The notes under the pieces are model-generated. The model searched no databases. It had not been told where the DNA came from and saw only the letters and a program-made list of their open reading frames with translations. DNA of 12,548 nucleotides from Dethiosulfovibrio sp. (GTDB lineage Bacteria; Synergistota; Synergistia; Synergistales; Dethiosulfovibrionaceae), in NCBI GenBank assembly GCA_028709985.1, contig JAQUTB010000020.1, positions 1-12,548 on the forward strand. The letters are read 5' to 3'. The translations under genes were made by a program, and so were the position numbers. This document shows, piece after piece, positions 5,301 through 11,914 of the stretch. Each line of letters opens with the position of its first letter. The stretch's first letter is position 1.

Positions 5301-5938
5301 AGGCAAAGGATATCAAAGCGGACAAACAGACTCTTTTTGTGTATGCCCCTCCAGGCTTCGGGAAAACCACCCTGCTGGGCGGGTTGCCCGGATCTACCTT
5401 GATCGTAGACGTGGACCAGGGCACGTCAGTCCTACAGGGCAACGCCAATGTGGACATCGTAAGGCTGGCCCCCTCTCTCTCGGACCTGCCTGAGCTTATA
5501 GCCATGCTGGAGAAGAAAAACGACTATCAGAACGTGTGTATAGATTCTCTCTCCGAACTTGAACGGGCCATGCTCACCGCCTACGGCCGAGAGGGAAAGA
5601 ACGATGGAGCCCCTGAGATGGGGCATTACCTCAAGGTCCAGTACAAGCTTGCGGACTACTGCCGTCGTTTCAGGGCCCTGAGTGGAAATACCGTATTCAC
5701 CGCATGGGAGGAGCTGAGGGAGTTCGTCGCTCCCTCAGGGGAGAAATACACCCAGGCAAGGCCTCTCCTCGGGGCAAAGATAGTGGACCTTATCTGTGGC
5801 CTGTGTGACGTGGTCGGTCGGGTTGTCATATCCCAAAAAGACGGAGAGAGGTACATCCAGCTGGAGGGATCGAGCACCGTGGTGGCGAAGGACCGCTTGC
5901 AGAAGCGGAGATTTTGTAAATTTGAGGAGCTGGTATAG
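5288..5938 (+). CDS. Sak4-type RecA-like ATPase (phage recombinase)
   Basis: 216 aa from ATG 5288, with GAGGAG at 5274-5279; the longer in-frame reading from 5183 lies inside the nuclease gene. Walker A is APPGFGKTT (20-28, K26) and Walker B is NVCIDS (82-87, D86), followed by ELE. This is the AAA_24/Sak4 pattern: a RecA-like core that promotes single-strand annealing or strand exchange, usually together with a phage ssDNA-binding protein. The order nuclease, Sak4, DUF669 ssDNA-binding protein supports a recombination module, by analogy with lambda exo/bet. Its stop is directly followed by the next ATG (5939), so the two are co-translated. Substrate specificity cannot be read from sequence alone. 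Confidence 0.88.
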   Translation: MQILKAKDIKADKQTLFVYAPPGFGKTTLLGGLPGSTLIVDVDQGTSVLQGNANVDIVRLAPSLSDLPELIAMLEKKNDYQNVCIDSLSELERAMLTAYGREGKNDGAPEMGHYLKVQYKLADYCRRFRALSGNTVFTAWEELREFVAPSGEKYTQARPLLGAKIVDLICGLCDVVGRVVISQKDGERYIQLEGSSTVVAKDRLQKRRFCKFEELV

Positions 5939-6442
5939 ATGATCAACTGGAGATTTAACTCAAACAACTATGACCCGAACAAGTCTTTCGAGCTGGTTCC
6001 TGTGGGAGACCATAGGGTTCGTATAGAAGAGGCTGAGGAGCAGATCAGCAAGACCGGCAGGGACATGATCAAGCTGACGTTGGCGGTTTCAGGGCATGGC
6101 TCAAAGCTCTTTCACTACATCGTGTTTATGGAAGATCGGCCAGAGATCACCGATCAGAACCTTGGGCAGTTATTCGATTCCTTTGGCATTCCCGTTGGGG
6201 ACATGAATCTCAATAACTGGATAGGCAAAGTGGGAGCAGCCAGGGTGAAGCACGAGCTATACGACGGCAAGCAGCAAGCCAGGATGTCCTACTTTATCCT
6301 CCGCTCCAAGCAAGGGGACCTTCCTCCCTGGGTAGAGAAGGGCAACGGAGCCTCCTCCTCCTACAGCACTCCGAGCAACGCTCCAAGATCGTTCAGAGAA
6401 GATTACGCCGCAGGTGAGGAACCTGACTACATCCCATTTTAA
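5939..6442 (+). CDS. DUF669-type protein, likely phage ssDNA-binding protein
   Basis: 167 aa. The N-terminal 120 residues match the DUF669 pattern: INWRFNSNNYDPNKSFELVPVG, then GRDMIKLTL, then the LGQLFDSFGI and WIGKVGAARVKHE segments. This is probably an OB-like beta domain. Residues about 130-155 form a Ser/Pro/Asn linker, and the protein ends in EEPDYIPF, closely resembling the acidic tip of bacterial SSB (DDDIPF in E. coli), which recruits partner proteins. I infer that it coats ssDNA for the neighbouring Sak4 ATPase, helicase and primase. ATG 5939 abuts the Sak4 stop, with GAGGAG just upstream. Its last 29 nt, which encode the tip, also encode the start of the helicase gene. Confidence 0.82.
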   Translation: MINWRFNSNNYDPNKSFELVPVGDHRVRIEEAEEQISKTGRDMIKLTLAVSGHGSKLFHYIVFMEDRPEITDQNLGQLFDSFGIPVGDMNLNNWIGKVGAARVKHELYDGKQQARMSYFILRSKQGDLPPWVEKGNGASSSYSTPSNAPRSFREDYAAGEEPDYIPF

Positions 6443-7925
6443 ACTGCGCCCATATCAAGAGGAATGCCTCGCCTCAATACCGGAGGTCGGGGCATTCCTC
6501 GTACAGATGGCCACAGGGCTCGGCAAGACGGTCACGTTTTCAAATATCCCCAGAAGAGGACGGATGCTCCTTCTCTCCCACAGGGAAGAGCTTGTAAGAC
6601 AGCCAGCGAAGTATTTTCCCTGTTCTTTCGGCATAGAGCAGGGGAAGAACCGGTCAAGAGGTGAGTCGGTAGTCTCCGCCTCTGTTCAGACTATCTCCAG
6701 GCGGCTGGAGCATTTTGGACGGGATGATTTTGACCTGATAGTGACCGACGAAGCTCACCACGCCGTGGCAAAGACCTACCGCAGGATATTCGACTACTTC
6801 TGCCCCCGGCTTCACGTCGGCTTCACCGCCACCCCCAATAGAGCAGATGGCTTAGGCCTTGAGGGGATTTACGAAGATATCGTCTTCGACAGGGATCTCC
6901 CCTGGGGGATAAAAAACGGCTGGCTTTCGGATATCTACTGCATAAGGGCACGGATAGACTTCGACATATCCCAAGTGGCCAGAAGGCTAGGAGATTACGC
7001 CCCGGGAGAGCTTGAAAAGGCTGTGAACATAGAAAGTGCCAACCAGGCTATCGCCGATGTCTACAGACAGTACGCCAAAGGTCCTACCCTTATTTTTGCC
7101 GTCAGCGTAGCCCATGCCAGAGCTATAGCGGAGAAGATCCCCGGAGCGGTGGCCATATCAGGAGGGCAGGACAGGAGCAACGCTGTGGAAGCCTTCGCAA
7201 GAGGGGAGATACCCTGTTTGGTGAACTGCATGGTTTTTACCGAGGGAACCGATCTCCCAGCCGTGGAGACGGTAATCATAGCCAGGCCAACCCAGAACAT
7301 CTCTTTATATACCCAGATGGTGGGGCGAGGGACCAGGCTTAGCCCAGGGAAGGACCACCTCACCTTGATCGATTGCGTTGGAGTGTCCGAGAGCTCCTGT
7401 CTGTGTACCGCTCCCTCTCTCGTTGGGCTTGAGCCTGAGCTCATACCTGAGAGGGTGATAGACGAGGTCCAAGGGCCTCTTTTCGATCTTCCTGAGATAG
7501 TAGCGAGGGAGATGGACAAGCCGGAGTTCTACATCAAAAACGTGGAGTACGTAAAGCTCTGGGCGAAGAAGATGAAGTACCAGCTACATGGGGTCAACTG
7601 GTTCAGGATGCCCGACGGCTCGATGGTGCTGAGCAAGCCCAAGCTCAGAATCCCCCCTCCAGACCACCTAGGCCGAATACATCTCTGTAACGGCGAGGTC
7701 GTCAAGGCCCAGAGGGTGTACGACAGGGTCTACAAGTGGCTGTGCCGGGATCACTCCGACTCTCGGGCGTTGTGGGACGTAGGTCGTGCAAGGAACGGAT
7801 GGGGGGCCTATATGGCGACGGAAAAACAGAGGGAGATGGTTTGTCGCATGTTTCCGGAAACCGATGTAACCAACATGACCAAGTTCGAGGCTAGCCAGAT
7901 TTTGACGAGGGTCTTCAATGGCTAG
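6414..7925 (+). CDS. SF2 DEAD/DEAH-box helicase
   Basis: 503 aa. Superfamily 2 motifs are complete: LRPYQEE (11-17), motif I ATGLGKT (33-39, K38), motif II DEAH (112-115), motif III TAT in GFTATPNRAD (138-140), a motif V-like FTEGTDLPAVETVIIA, and motif VI QMVGRGTRLSPGK. The RecA-like pair fills about residues 1-320. The remaining 180 residues have no recognised domain but end in ATEKQREMVCRMFPETDVTN, a tail common in phage and RadD-like helicases. It should unwind or remodel DNA during replication or recombination, using ATP. The start is GTG 6414; later in-frame ATGs would cut the LRPYQ segment. The ribosome site is weak, and overlap with the ssDNA-binding gene suggests coupling. It overlaps the next gene by 8 nt. 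Confidence 0.9.
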   Translation: MRNLTTSHFKLRPYQEECLASIPEVGAFLVQMATGLGKTVTFSNIPRRGRMLLLSHREELVRQPAKYFPCSFGIEQGKNRSRGESVVSASVQTISRRLEHFGRDDFDLIVTDEAHHAVAKTYRRIFDYFCPRLHVGFTATPNRADGLGLEGIYEDIVFDRDLPWGIKNGWLSDIYCIRARIDFDISQVARRLGDYAPGELEKAVNIESANQAIADVYRQYAKGPTLIFAVSVAHARAIAEKIPGAVAISGGQDRSNAVEAFARGEIPCLVNCMVFTEGTDLPAVETVIIARPTQNISLYTQMVGRGTRLSPGKDHLTLIDCVGVSESSCLCTAPSLVGLEPELIPERVIDEVQGPLFDLPEIVAREMDKPEFYIKNVEYVKLWAKKMKYQLHGVNWFRMPDGSMVLSKPKLRIPPPDHLGRIHLCNGEVVKAQRVYDRVYKWLCRDHSDSRALWDVGRARNGWGAYMATEKQREMVCRMFPETDVTNMTKFEASQILTRVFNG

Positions 7926-8355
7926 GCGAGGATACCGGTTCGAGCACGAGATAGACCGTGTGATCGCGTATTTAGGTAGTTGTGGCATTCATGGGCACAA
8001 GAACCACGCAAGGAGAACCGTGGATGGAGTTTTTTTAGAGGGAGAGCCTTTCGACTATGAAGTCTTCTCCAATGGGAAGCTACATTGTTTTGATGCTAAA
8101 GAGAGCAAGACGGCCAGATGGAGCCTTAAAAACGCAAAGCCCGCTCAGGTGAACGCCCTTATCCAATGCGCTAACCACGGGGCTGAAGCCTATTTCCTGG
8201 TTCATTTCGAGGGGAGTGGGGTGAGACGTTTTGACGCTGAGCAGGTTAAGGCCGCTATGGCAGCAGGAAAAACCTTCCTGACGGCCGATGAAGGGAGGCC
8301 ATGGGATTGGGAGGAACTGACAGGATCCAGAGGATCAAGGAAAAATACAGCGTAA
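7918..8355 (+). CDS. RecU-like PD-(D/E)XK nuclease (putative Holliday junction resolvase)
   Basis: 145 aa. Candidate catalytic residues are E11 (FEHEID), D46 (PFDYEV), and D59-x-K61 followed by E62 (FDAKES), then Q77 (AQVNAL) and AYFLVHF (91-97). The order fits RecU/Hjr-type junction resolvases of the PD-(D/E)XK class. RecU itself is about 200 aa, so this is a short version. A resolvase would cut four-way junctions left by the recombination genes upstream. Start ATG 7918 has GAGGG about 7 nt upstream and lies inside the end of the helicase gene. The last 55 nt overlap the primase-helicase gene. An alternative is another small phage nuclease of the same fold, such as VRR-NUC. Confidence 0.7.
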   Translation: MARRGYRFEHEIDRVIAYLGSCGIHGHKNHARRTVDGVFLEGEPFDYEVFSNGKLHCFDAKESKTARWSLKNAKPAQVNALIQCANHGAEAYFLVHFEGSGVRRFDAEQVKAAMAAGKTFLTADEGRPWDWEELTGSRGSRKNTA

Positions 8356-10682
8356 TCTCCTACGCCAGGTCGGTCCTGAATATCCCGGTCCGCAAGACAG
8401 GCGATCGATGGAAGTCGTTCGGAGGAGGGTCCAATCCTACCTGTGTAGCCTTCTATGAAGACTGGTGGTACGACTTCAAGCTTTGTGTGGGTGGCGACGT
8501 AATAGACCTCTGCGCCGTCGCCCGGCACAACGGAGACAAGGGAGCGGCCATAAGGGAGCTCGGCGGAGATGATCCGGGATGGCGGGAGTACACCCAGCGG
8601 CTAGGTGATATGTGCTTTAAGTGGCATGAGAGTCTGGAAGAACGACACCGTCTCTATCTGTATAGGCGAGGAATCCGTAAAGAGACCGTAGACCGTCTAA
8701 AAATTGGGTTCGATGGTTCTCGGTTAGTGATTCCCTACTGGAAAAACGGTTACATCGCTTATTACGTATCCAGAGTTTTATCACAAGACGTGAAAAAACA
8801 GGGCGAAATTATCACGGATACCCCCGAAATTATCACGCCCGATGATAATAACTCTAGTTCAGATTCAAAGAAACCAGTTCCAAAATACAAAAAAGCCCCC
8901 TTGGACGGCATGAACGAGAACATACCCTGGGGATTGAACACCTTGGACCGAGATAGTTCAGTTTTAGTCATCACCGAAGGGGCGTTCGATGCCCTCTCTT
9001 TTGAGCAGGAGGGGTACAAAGTCCTTTCCCCCATGGGTGGCCATTTCAACAAGGAATCCCTAAAGCAGGTCCTTGATATCTGCAAAAGCCAGGAGACGGT
9101 GTTCCTCTGTTTTGATTCAGACGACGCAGGGAACCGCTTCCAGTCGAACATGTCCCAGATGCTTTTTCGACACCACGTCAATTTCCGATGCGGAACCCTC
9201 CCTGAGGGGGTGAAAGACGTCTCGGATTACTACGCCGAGGCTGGGGACTTGAGGGAGCTTGTCGCCTCTGCCGAAGACGGGGTAACCGTTATGTGCCGAC
9301 GTCTGACGGATCGGCAAGAGTTCAAAACGTTTATATTCCAGGCCGCCAGATATGTAGGGAAAGCGGAGCTGGTGGAGCTTTTCGACCTCGTCAGCTTCCC
9401 TAAAAGCTGGCTGGATCAGGTCAAGAAGCAGGCTTTATCTCCCCCACCGGAGGACCTTATCGTCAGGGAGATAAAGGATAAACACAGGCTCAAGTTTTTC
9501 GACGCTCTGGGGTTCTACGAATACGACCAGGGTGTCTGGAAGCGCAGGGGAGACAGCGAGATCAAGGGGTACATATCGGATGCTCTAGGGACCTACAGGT
9601 CTGGTGGCAGGGTGAGTTCTATTTTCGTCCTGCTGAAAGCGGAGACGGTCTCGACGGAGCGGTTCAACGCTCAATCGGTGTTCAACTTCAGGAACTGCGT
9701 GCTGGACCTGGAGACAGGGGAGCAAAAGGAGCATTCGGAGACGTTTATGTCCTCCGTCCAGGTTCCCTACGACTACATCCCCGATGCTTACGCCCCTAGG
9801 TGGGCCTCCTTCGTCGAGGATGTATGCCTCGGGGATGAGCGGCGGATAGCTTTGCTTCAGGAGATCGCCGGGTATGTCCTCTTCTCGGATAACTCCCTCC
9901 AGAAGTGTTTCTTCCTGATAGGGGATGGAGCCAACGGCAAGAGCGTTTTTTTGGATATCCTGGCGGATCTGTTCGGCCTGGAGAACGTCTCCAACGTGGA
10001 GATGAGTGGGTTGGTCGAGCCGTTTCAACGGATTCACCTGCTGACCTCGATCGTCAATATCTCCACAGAGACCAGGACAGACGTTAAGGGAGCCGAGTCG
10101 ATCTTCAAGCAGATCGTCGTAGGCGACATGATAAACGGCTGCTACAAGAACAAGGACTTTTTTACCTTCCGGCCCAGAACCAAGCTGATAATCGCCGGAA
10201 ACGAGTTTATTCAAAGCCGGGACACCACGACAGGTTTCTTGAGGAGGATGTGTTTCGTAGGGTTCAACGCCAAGTTTACAGACTCACCGAAGCTGGAGCA
10301 CGGGGAGAAGAAGGCGGACAAGGGGCTTACGGACAAGCTAAGAGAAGAGCTGCCAGGCATCTTTAACTGGGCTTATCAGGGGTACAAGATCCTGCGAGAA
10401 GCGAAGGAATTTACGGTGACCGGCGATCAGAGCGAATTGATGGATAGCTTCATGAGGACCACAAACCCTCTGATGGGATTCATGGAGGAGACGGAGCTAT
10501 CCGGCAGGATTCCGAGGTCTGAGCTTTACAAGATGTATAAAGACTGGTGCCGTGACGCAGGTCATGAACCTATGAGCAGAACTAAGTTTATTCAGAGGTT
10601 CAAGCAGACCATAAAGCAGGTGGGAATTGAGGTGTCTGAGGCAAAGTCCGATGGGGAGAGGCAGTTTATTTTCCCCAGATAG
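8301..10682 (+). CDS. TOPRIM primase / D5-type SF3 helicase fusion
   Basis: 793 aa, the replication initiator-like enzyme. Residues about 1-95 resemble a CHC2-type primase zinc domain that has lost most zinc ligands (only FKLCVGGDVIDL aligns). Residues about 110-330 hold the TOPRIM primase, with VITEG (223-227, E226) and FDSDD (271-275). A Ser/Asp-rich linker (about 165-195) interrupts this part. Residues about 390-520 are the D5 N-terminal region. The SF3 helicase has Walker A GDGANGKS (541-548, K547), a motif B region IVNISTET (584-591), motif C KLIIAGNE (628-635) and arginines LRRM (647-650). A winged-helix-like end follows (about 735-790). ATG 8301 is only 2 nt from GGGAGG (8293-8298); TTG 8307 is better spaced and may be the true start. 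An iteron-like array begins 3 nt after the stop, so it is the likely origin-binding protein (inference). Confidence 0.92.
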   Translation: MGLGGTDRIQRIKEKYSVISYARSVLNIPVRKTGDRWKSFGGGSNPTCVAFYEDWWYDFKLCVGGDVIDLCAVARHNGDKGAAIRELGGDDPGWREYTQRLGDMCFKWHESLEERHRLYLYRRGIRKETVDRLKIGFDGSRLVIPYWKNGYIAYYVSRVLSQDVKKQGEIITDTPEIITPDDNNSSSDSKKPVPKYKKAPLDGMNENIPWGLNTLDRDSSVLVITEGAFDALSFEQEGYKVLSPMGGHFNKESLKQVLDICKSQETVFLCFDSDDAGNRFQSNMSQMLFRHHVNFRCGTLPEGVKDVSDYYAEAGDLRELVASAEDGVTVMCRRLTDRQEFKTFIFQAARYVGKAELVELFDLVSFPKSWLDQVKKQALSPPPEDLIVREIKDKHRLKFFDALGFYEYDQGVWKRRGDSEIKGYISDALGTYRSGGRVSSIFVLLKAETVSTERFNAQSVFNFRNCVLDLETGEQKEHSETFMSSVQVPYDYIPDAYAPRWASFVEDVCLGDERRIALLQEIAGYVLFSDNSLQKCFFLIGDGANGKSVFLDILADLFGLENVSNVEMSGLVEPFQRIHLLTSIVNISTETRTDVKGAESIFKQIVVGDMINGCYKNKDFFTFRPRTKLIIAGNEFIQSRDTTTGFLRRMCFVGFNAKFTDSPKLEHGEKKADKGLTDKLREELPGIFNWAYQGYKILREAKEFTVTGDQSELMDSFMRTTNPLMGFMEETELSGRIPRSELYKMYKDWCRDAGHEPMSRTKFIQRFKQTIKQVGIEVSEAKSDGERQFIFPR
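8804..8837 (+). repeat. In-frame 13-bp direct repeat within the primase linker
   Basis: CGAAATTATCACG occurs at 8804-8816 and again at 8825-8837, a 21-bp period that keeps the reading frame and encodes EIIT twice. A looser TTATCAC copy lies near 8779. The surrounding stretch (about 8776-8895) is visibly richer in A/T than the rest of the gene and encodes a Ser/Asn/Asp/Lys-rich, probably disordered linker. Confidence 0.7.
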
Positions 10683-10685
10683 CCC

Positions 10686-10788
10686 AGGGCACTTAGGGCA
10701 CTTACAGGGCACTTATAAAAAGCACAAGTGCCCTGTCTAAACCCTTGCTATTACTGTCTTTCTTTACTTTAGGGCACTTAGGGCACTT
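10686..10788. repeat. Left iteron set (six copies of AGGGCACTT)
   Basis: Copies at 10686-10694 and 10695-10703 are head-to-tail with a 9-bp period. The third (10706-10714) follows at 11 bp and forms an inverted pair with the fourth (10726-10734, - orientation): 10-bp arms CAGGGCACTT at 10705-10714 and 10726-10735 with an 11-nt loop. After a pyrimidine-rich gap, two more tandem copies occur at 10771-10779 and 10780-10788. The inverted pair is not followed by a T-run, so it is not a terminator. Confidence 0.9.
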
Positions 10789-10858
10789 TAAAAAGAGTAG
10801 TAAGTAAGAAAAGAGGGAGTAAAAAAATATACTAGCGGTAATAGGTTTACCCCCTCAA

Positions 10859-10924
10859 AAGTGCCCTGAAATGGTGTAACCCCAGTGTTTGCAATGCTTT
10901 ATCCAGGGCACTTATAAGTGCCCT
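10859..10924. repeat. Right iteron set (three copies of AGGGCACTT)
   Basis: One copy in - orientation lies at 10859-10867. A + copy (10905-10913) and a - copy (10916-10924) are arranged head-to-head, two bases apart. The wider flanks match those of the left set (CAGGGCACTTA or CAGGGCACTTT). This set lies on the far side of the AT-rich stretch from the primase gene. Confidence 0.88.
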
Positions 10925-10925
10925 G
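10904..10925. promoter_or_regulatory. Perfect 22-bp palindrome upstream of a ribosome site
   Basis: CAGGGCACTT (10904-10913), the dinucleotide AT, and the exact reverse complement of the first arm (10916-10925) make an uninterrupted palindrome of two opposed iterons. It ends 5 nt before AAGGAGG (10931-10937), the ribosome site of the next gene. As DNA it is an ideal dimer site. As RNA it could form a hairpin close to the ribosome site. No T-run follows, so it is not an intrinsic terminator. Confidence 0.8.
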
Positions 10926-10945
10926 TGGAAAAGGAGGTTTTTGCT

Positions 10946-11110
10946 TTGGATCTTAGATCTGATGTACGCCTGAGGCTGTTAAAAGATGAGCTGTACCGTA
11001 CTTATCTTGACTCTCGAAAAGCGGAGATCCGGCGGGAGATAGCCATCCTGGAGGAGTCGATGGCCGCCGAGCGGAGAGCGATCGAGGAGCGACAGGGGGA
11101 GCTGTTTTGA
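10946..11110 (+). CDS. Small coiled-coil protein, TTG start
   Basis: 54 aa from TTG 10946, chosen because AAGGAGG (10931-10937) lies 8 nt upstream. The in-frame ATG at 10889 has no ribosome site and would run translation through the 22-bp palindrome. The product is a charged, probably fully helical chain (LKDELYRTYLDSRKAEIRREI, continuing EESMAAERRAIEERQGELF in shape), likely a coiled coil. Family not recognised. Its stop TGA (11108-11110) shares its last base with the next ATG. Position beside the iteron array could suggest a link to origin function, but nothing in the sequence proves it. Confidence 0.7.
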   Translation: MDLRSDVRLRLLKDELYRTYLDSRKAEIRREIAILEESMAAERRAIEERQGELF

Positions 11111-11490
11111 TGGACAAAAGTGGACATGGGAAGCGAGGTGGCGTGATGAGCAAGGAGTTCACCGGCAACCATGAAACGGACGCTAGCGTATGGGCGAAGG
11201 AGCTTTGTAAGCAGCACCCGGAGATAGATGAGGATCGGCTGATTGGATGGTTTGCTAACTCCATTATGGCTGGGCATGACGTAGCCACCAGCAAATGCAC
11301 CAACGAAATATACCGACTCAAAGCGGAGAAGGCCGAGCTCCTGGAGGCTCTGGAGGAGCTTGCCAGCGTAATCGACGAGTCAGAGGGGGTTGCAGGGTGG
11401 CATCTGAACGGGGCAGTAGCTCCATGGAGCGAGTTCGGTTTTGCCCAAAAGATTGAGGATGTGATCGAGAAAGCGAGGGGGACGGAATGA
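11110..11490 (+). CDS. Hypothetical phage protein
   Basis: 126 aa from ATG 11110, which overlaps the preceding stop and has GGGGGAG (11095-11101) at 8-nt spacing. A second start, ATG 11146 behind GAGGTGG, would give 114 aa and is also plausible. The segment EDRLIGWFANSIMAGHD (about residues 40-56) looks like a conserved motif of small phage proteins of unknown role. It is followed by a helical stretch (YRLKAEKAELLEALEELASV) and an aromatic C-terminal part (WHLNGAVAPWSEFGF). There is no membrane segment or catalytic motif I can name. It overlaps the next gene by 4 nt (ATGA). Confidence 0.75.
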   Translation: MDKSGHGKRGGVMSKEFTGNHETDASVWAKELCKQHPEIDEDRLIGWFANSIMAGHDVATSKCTNEIYRLKAEKAELLEALEELASVIDESEGVAGWHLNGAVAPWSEFGFAQKIEDVIEKARGTE

Positions 11491-11699
11491 ATAAAATGAA
11501 AGAATTGCCGTTGGACAAGGTCCCCTTGGAATGTCAAGGGAAGGGGAAATGGGCATACTCCCAATGCAAGCATCTCAAGGTGGATATGCGAAACGGGGTC
11601 CAGTGGGCAAAATGCACCGTTCCGCACCGGTATCGTTGGAGATCTGACAGTAGATGTTGTTATGACTACTATGGGGCAGGCGAGGGGGGAGAGGAATGA
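11487..11699 (+). CDS. Hypothetical small Cys/His-containing protein
   Basis: 70 aa; the start ATG 11487 overlaps the previous stop (ATGA), with GAGGGGG upstream. C16, C27, H29, C43, H47, C57 and C58 could together bind a metal, and tryptophans and basic residues are frequent (HRYRWRSDSRCCYDYY). I recognise no family. It is the first of four consecutive cysteine-rich genes linked by 4-nt overlaps. Confidence 0.7.
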   Translation: MNKMKELPLDKVPLECQGKGKWAYSQCKHLKVDMRNGVQWAKCTVPHRYRWRSDSRCCYDYYGAGEGGEE

Positions 11700-11914
11700 C
11701 CCTCCTTGTCTGCGGCAGATGCGGCAAATCTCTCTCTGAGGAGCAAATAGCCTTTAGGTACCAGGGTATAGATCGCATAGAGAGATGTGTTTGCCGTGAT
11801 TGCGTTATCACGTGCGACAAGTGCGGTGACCAGGACTTTGCCGAGGTCAGCCATGTGGTTGATGGCGAGATCTACTGTGAGGCTTGTTGGGATGTCTGGA
11901 AGGATCGTTTATGA
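11696..11914 (+). CDS. Double zinc-ribbon (LIM-like) small protein
   Basis: 72 aa; the start ATG 11696 overlaps the previous stop (ATGA). Cysteine pairs C6/C9, C33/C36, C40/C43 and C61/C64, each spaced CxxC, could hold two zinc ions in a tandem LIM-like or zinc-ribbon arrangement: the first two pairs in one finger, the last two in the other. The end HVVDGEIYCEACWD is typical of the closing knuckle of such domains. The role is unknown; small phage zinc-ribbon proteins commonly bind protein or nucleic acid. Next to a Lar-like gene it may belong to an anti-restriction or host-takeover set (inference). Confidence 0.75.
   Translation: MTLLVCGRCGKSLSEEQIAFRYQGIDRIERCVCRDCVITCDKCGDQDFAEVSHVVDGEIYCEACWDVWKDRL

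Larger units (their letters stand above)
10686..10932. other. Candidate iteron-type replication origin
   Basis: The 263-bp gap after the primase-helicase gene holds nine exact copies of the 9-mer AGGGCACTT. The + orientation starts are 10686, 10695, 10706, 10771, 10780 and 10905; the - orientation starts are 10726, 10859 and 10916. Six copies lie left and three right of an AT-rich stretch (10789-10858, about one third G+C by my count). The wider consensus is (C/T)AGGGCACTT(A/T). Initiator-bound iterons flanking a melting region beside the initiator gene is the layout known for staphylococcal pathogenicity island origins. A DnaA-box-like TGTGGAAAA (10924-10932, one mismatch on the - strand) lies at the right edge. 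An alternative is a regulatory array for the downstream genes. I found no gene inside. Confidence 0.75.

Noticed and set aside
5413..5424. Isolated AGGGCAC match inside the Sak4 gene
   Set aside because: A single partial match (AGGGCACGT) within coding sequence, expected by chance.
9585..10214. 209-codon open frame on the - strand
   Set aside because: Antisense of the conserved SF3 helicase domain; no recognisable protein features.
10705..10735. Rho-independent terminator after the primase-helicase
   Set aside because: The inverted iterons could form a 10-bp stem, but TCTAAACC follows instead of a T-run.
10821..10833. Promoter with -10 box TATACT in the AT-rich stretch
   Set aside because: The hexamer at 10828-10833 is good, but no -35-like sequence lies at suitable spacing upstream; more likely part of the AT-rich melting region.
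10686..10924. CRISPR array
   Set aside because: Repeats are only 9 bp, unevenly spaced (9 to 79 bp) and in both orientations, with no spacers of constant length. The Cas4-like nuclease at 4488 belongs to the recombination genes.
10889..10945. Upstream ATG start for the gene at 10946
   Set aside because: No ribosome site precedes it and the coding stretch would consist of the iteron palindrome; TTG 10946 has AAGGAGG at correct spacing.
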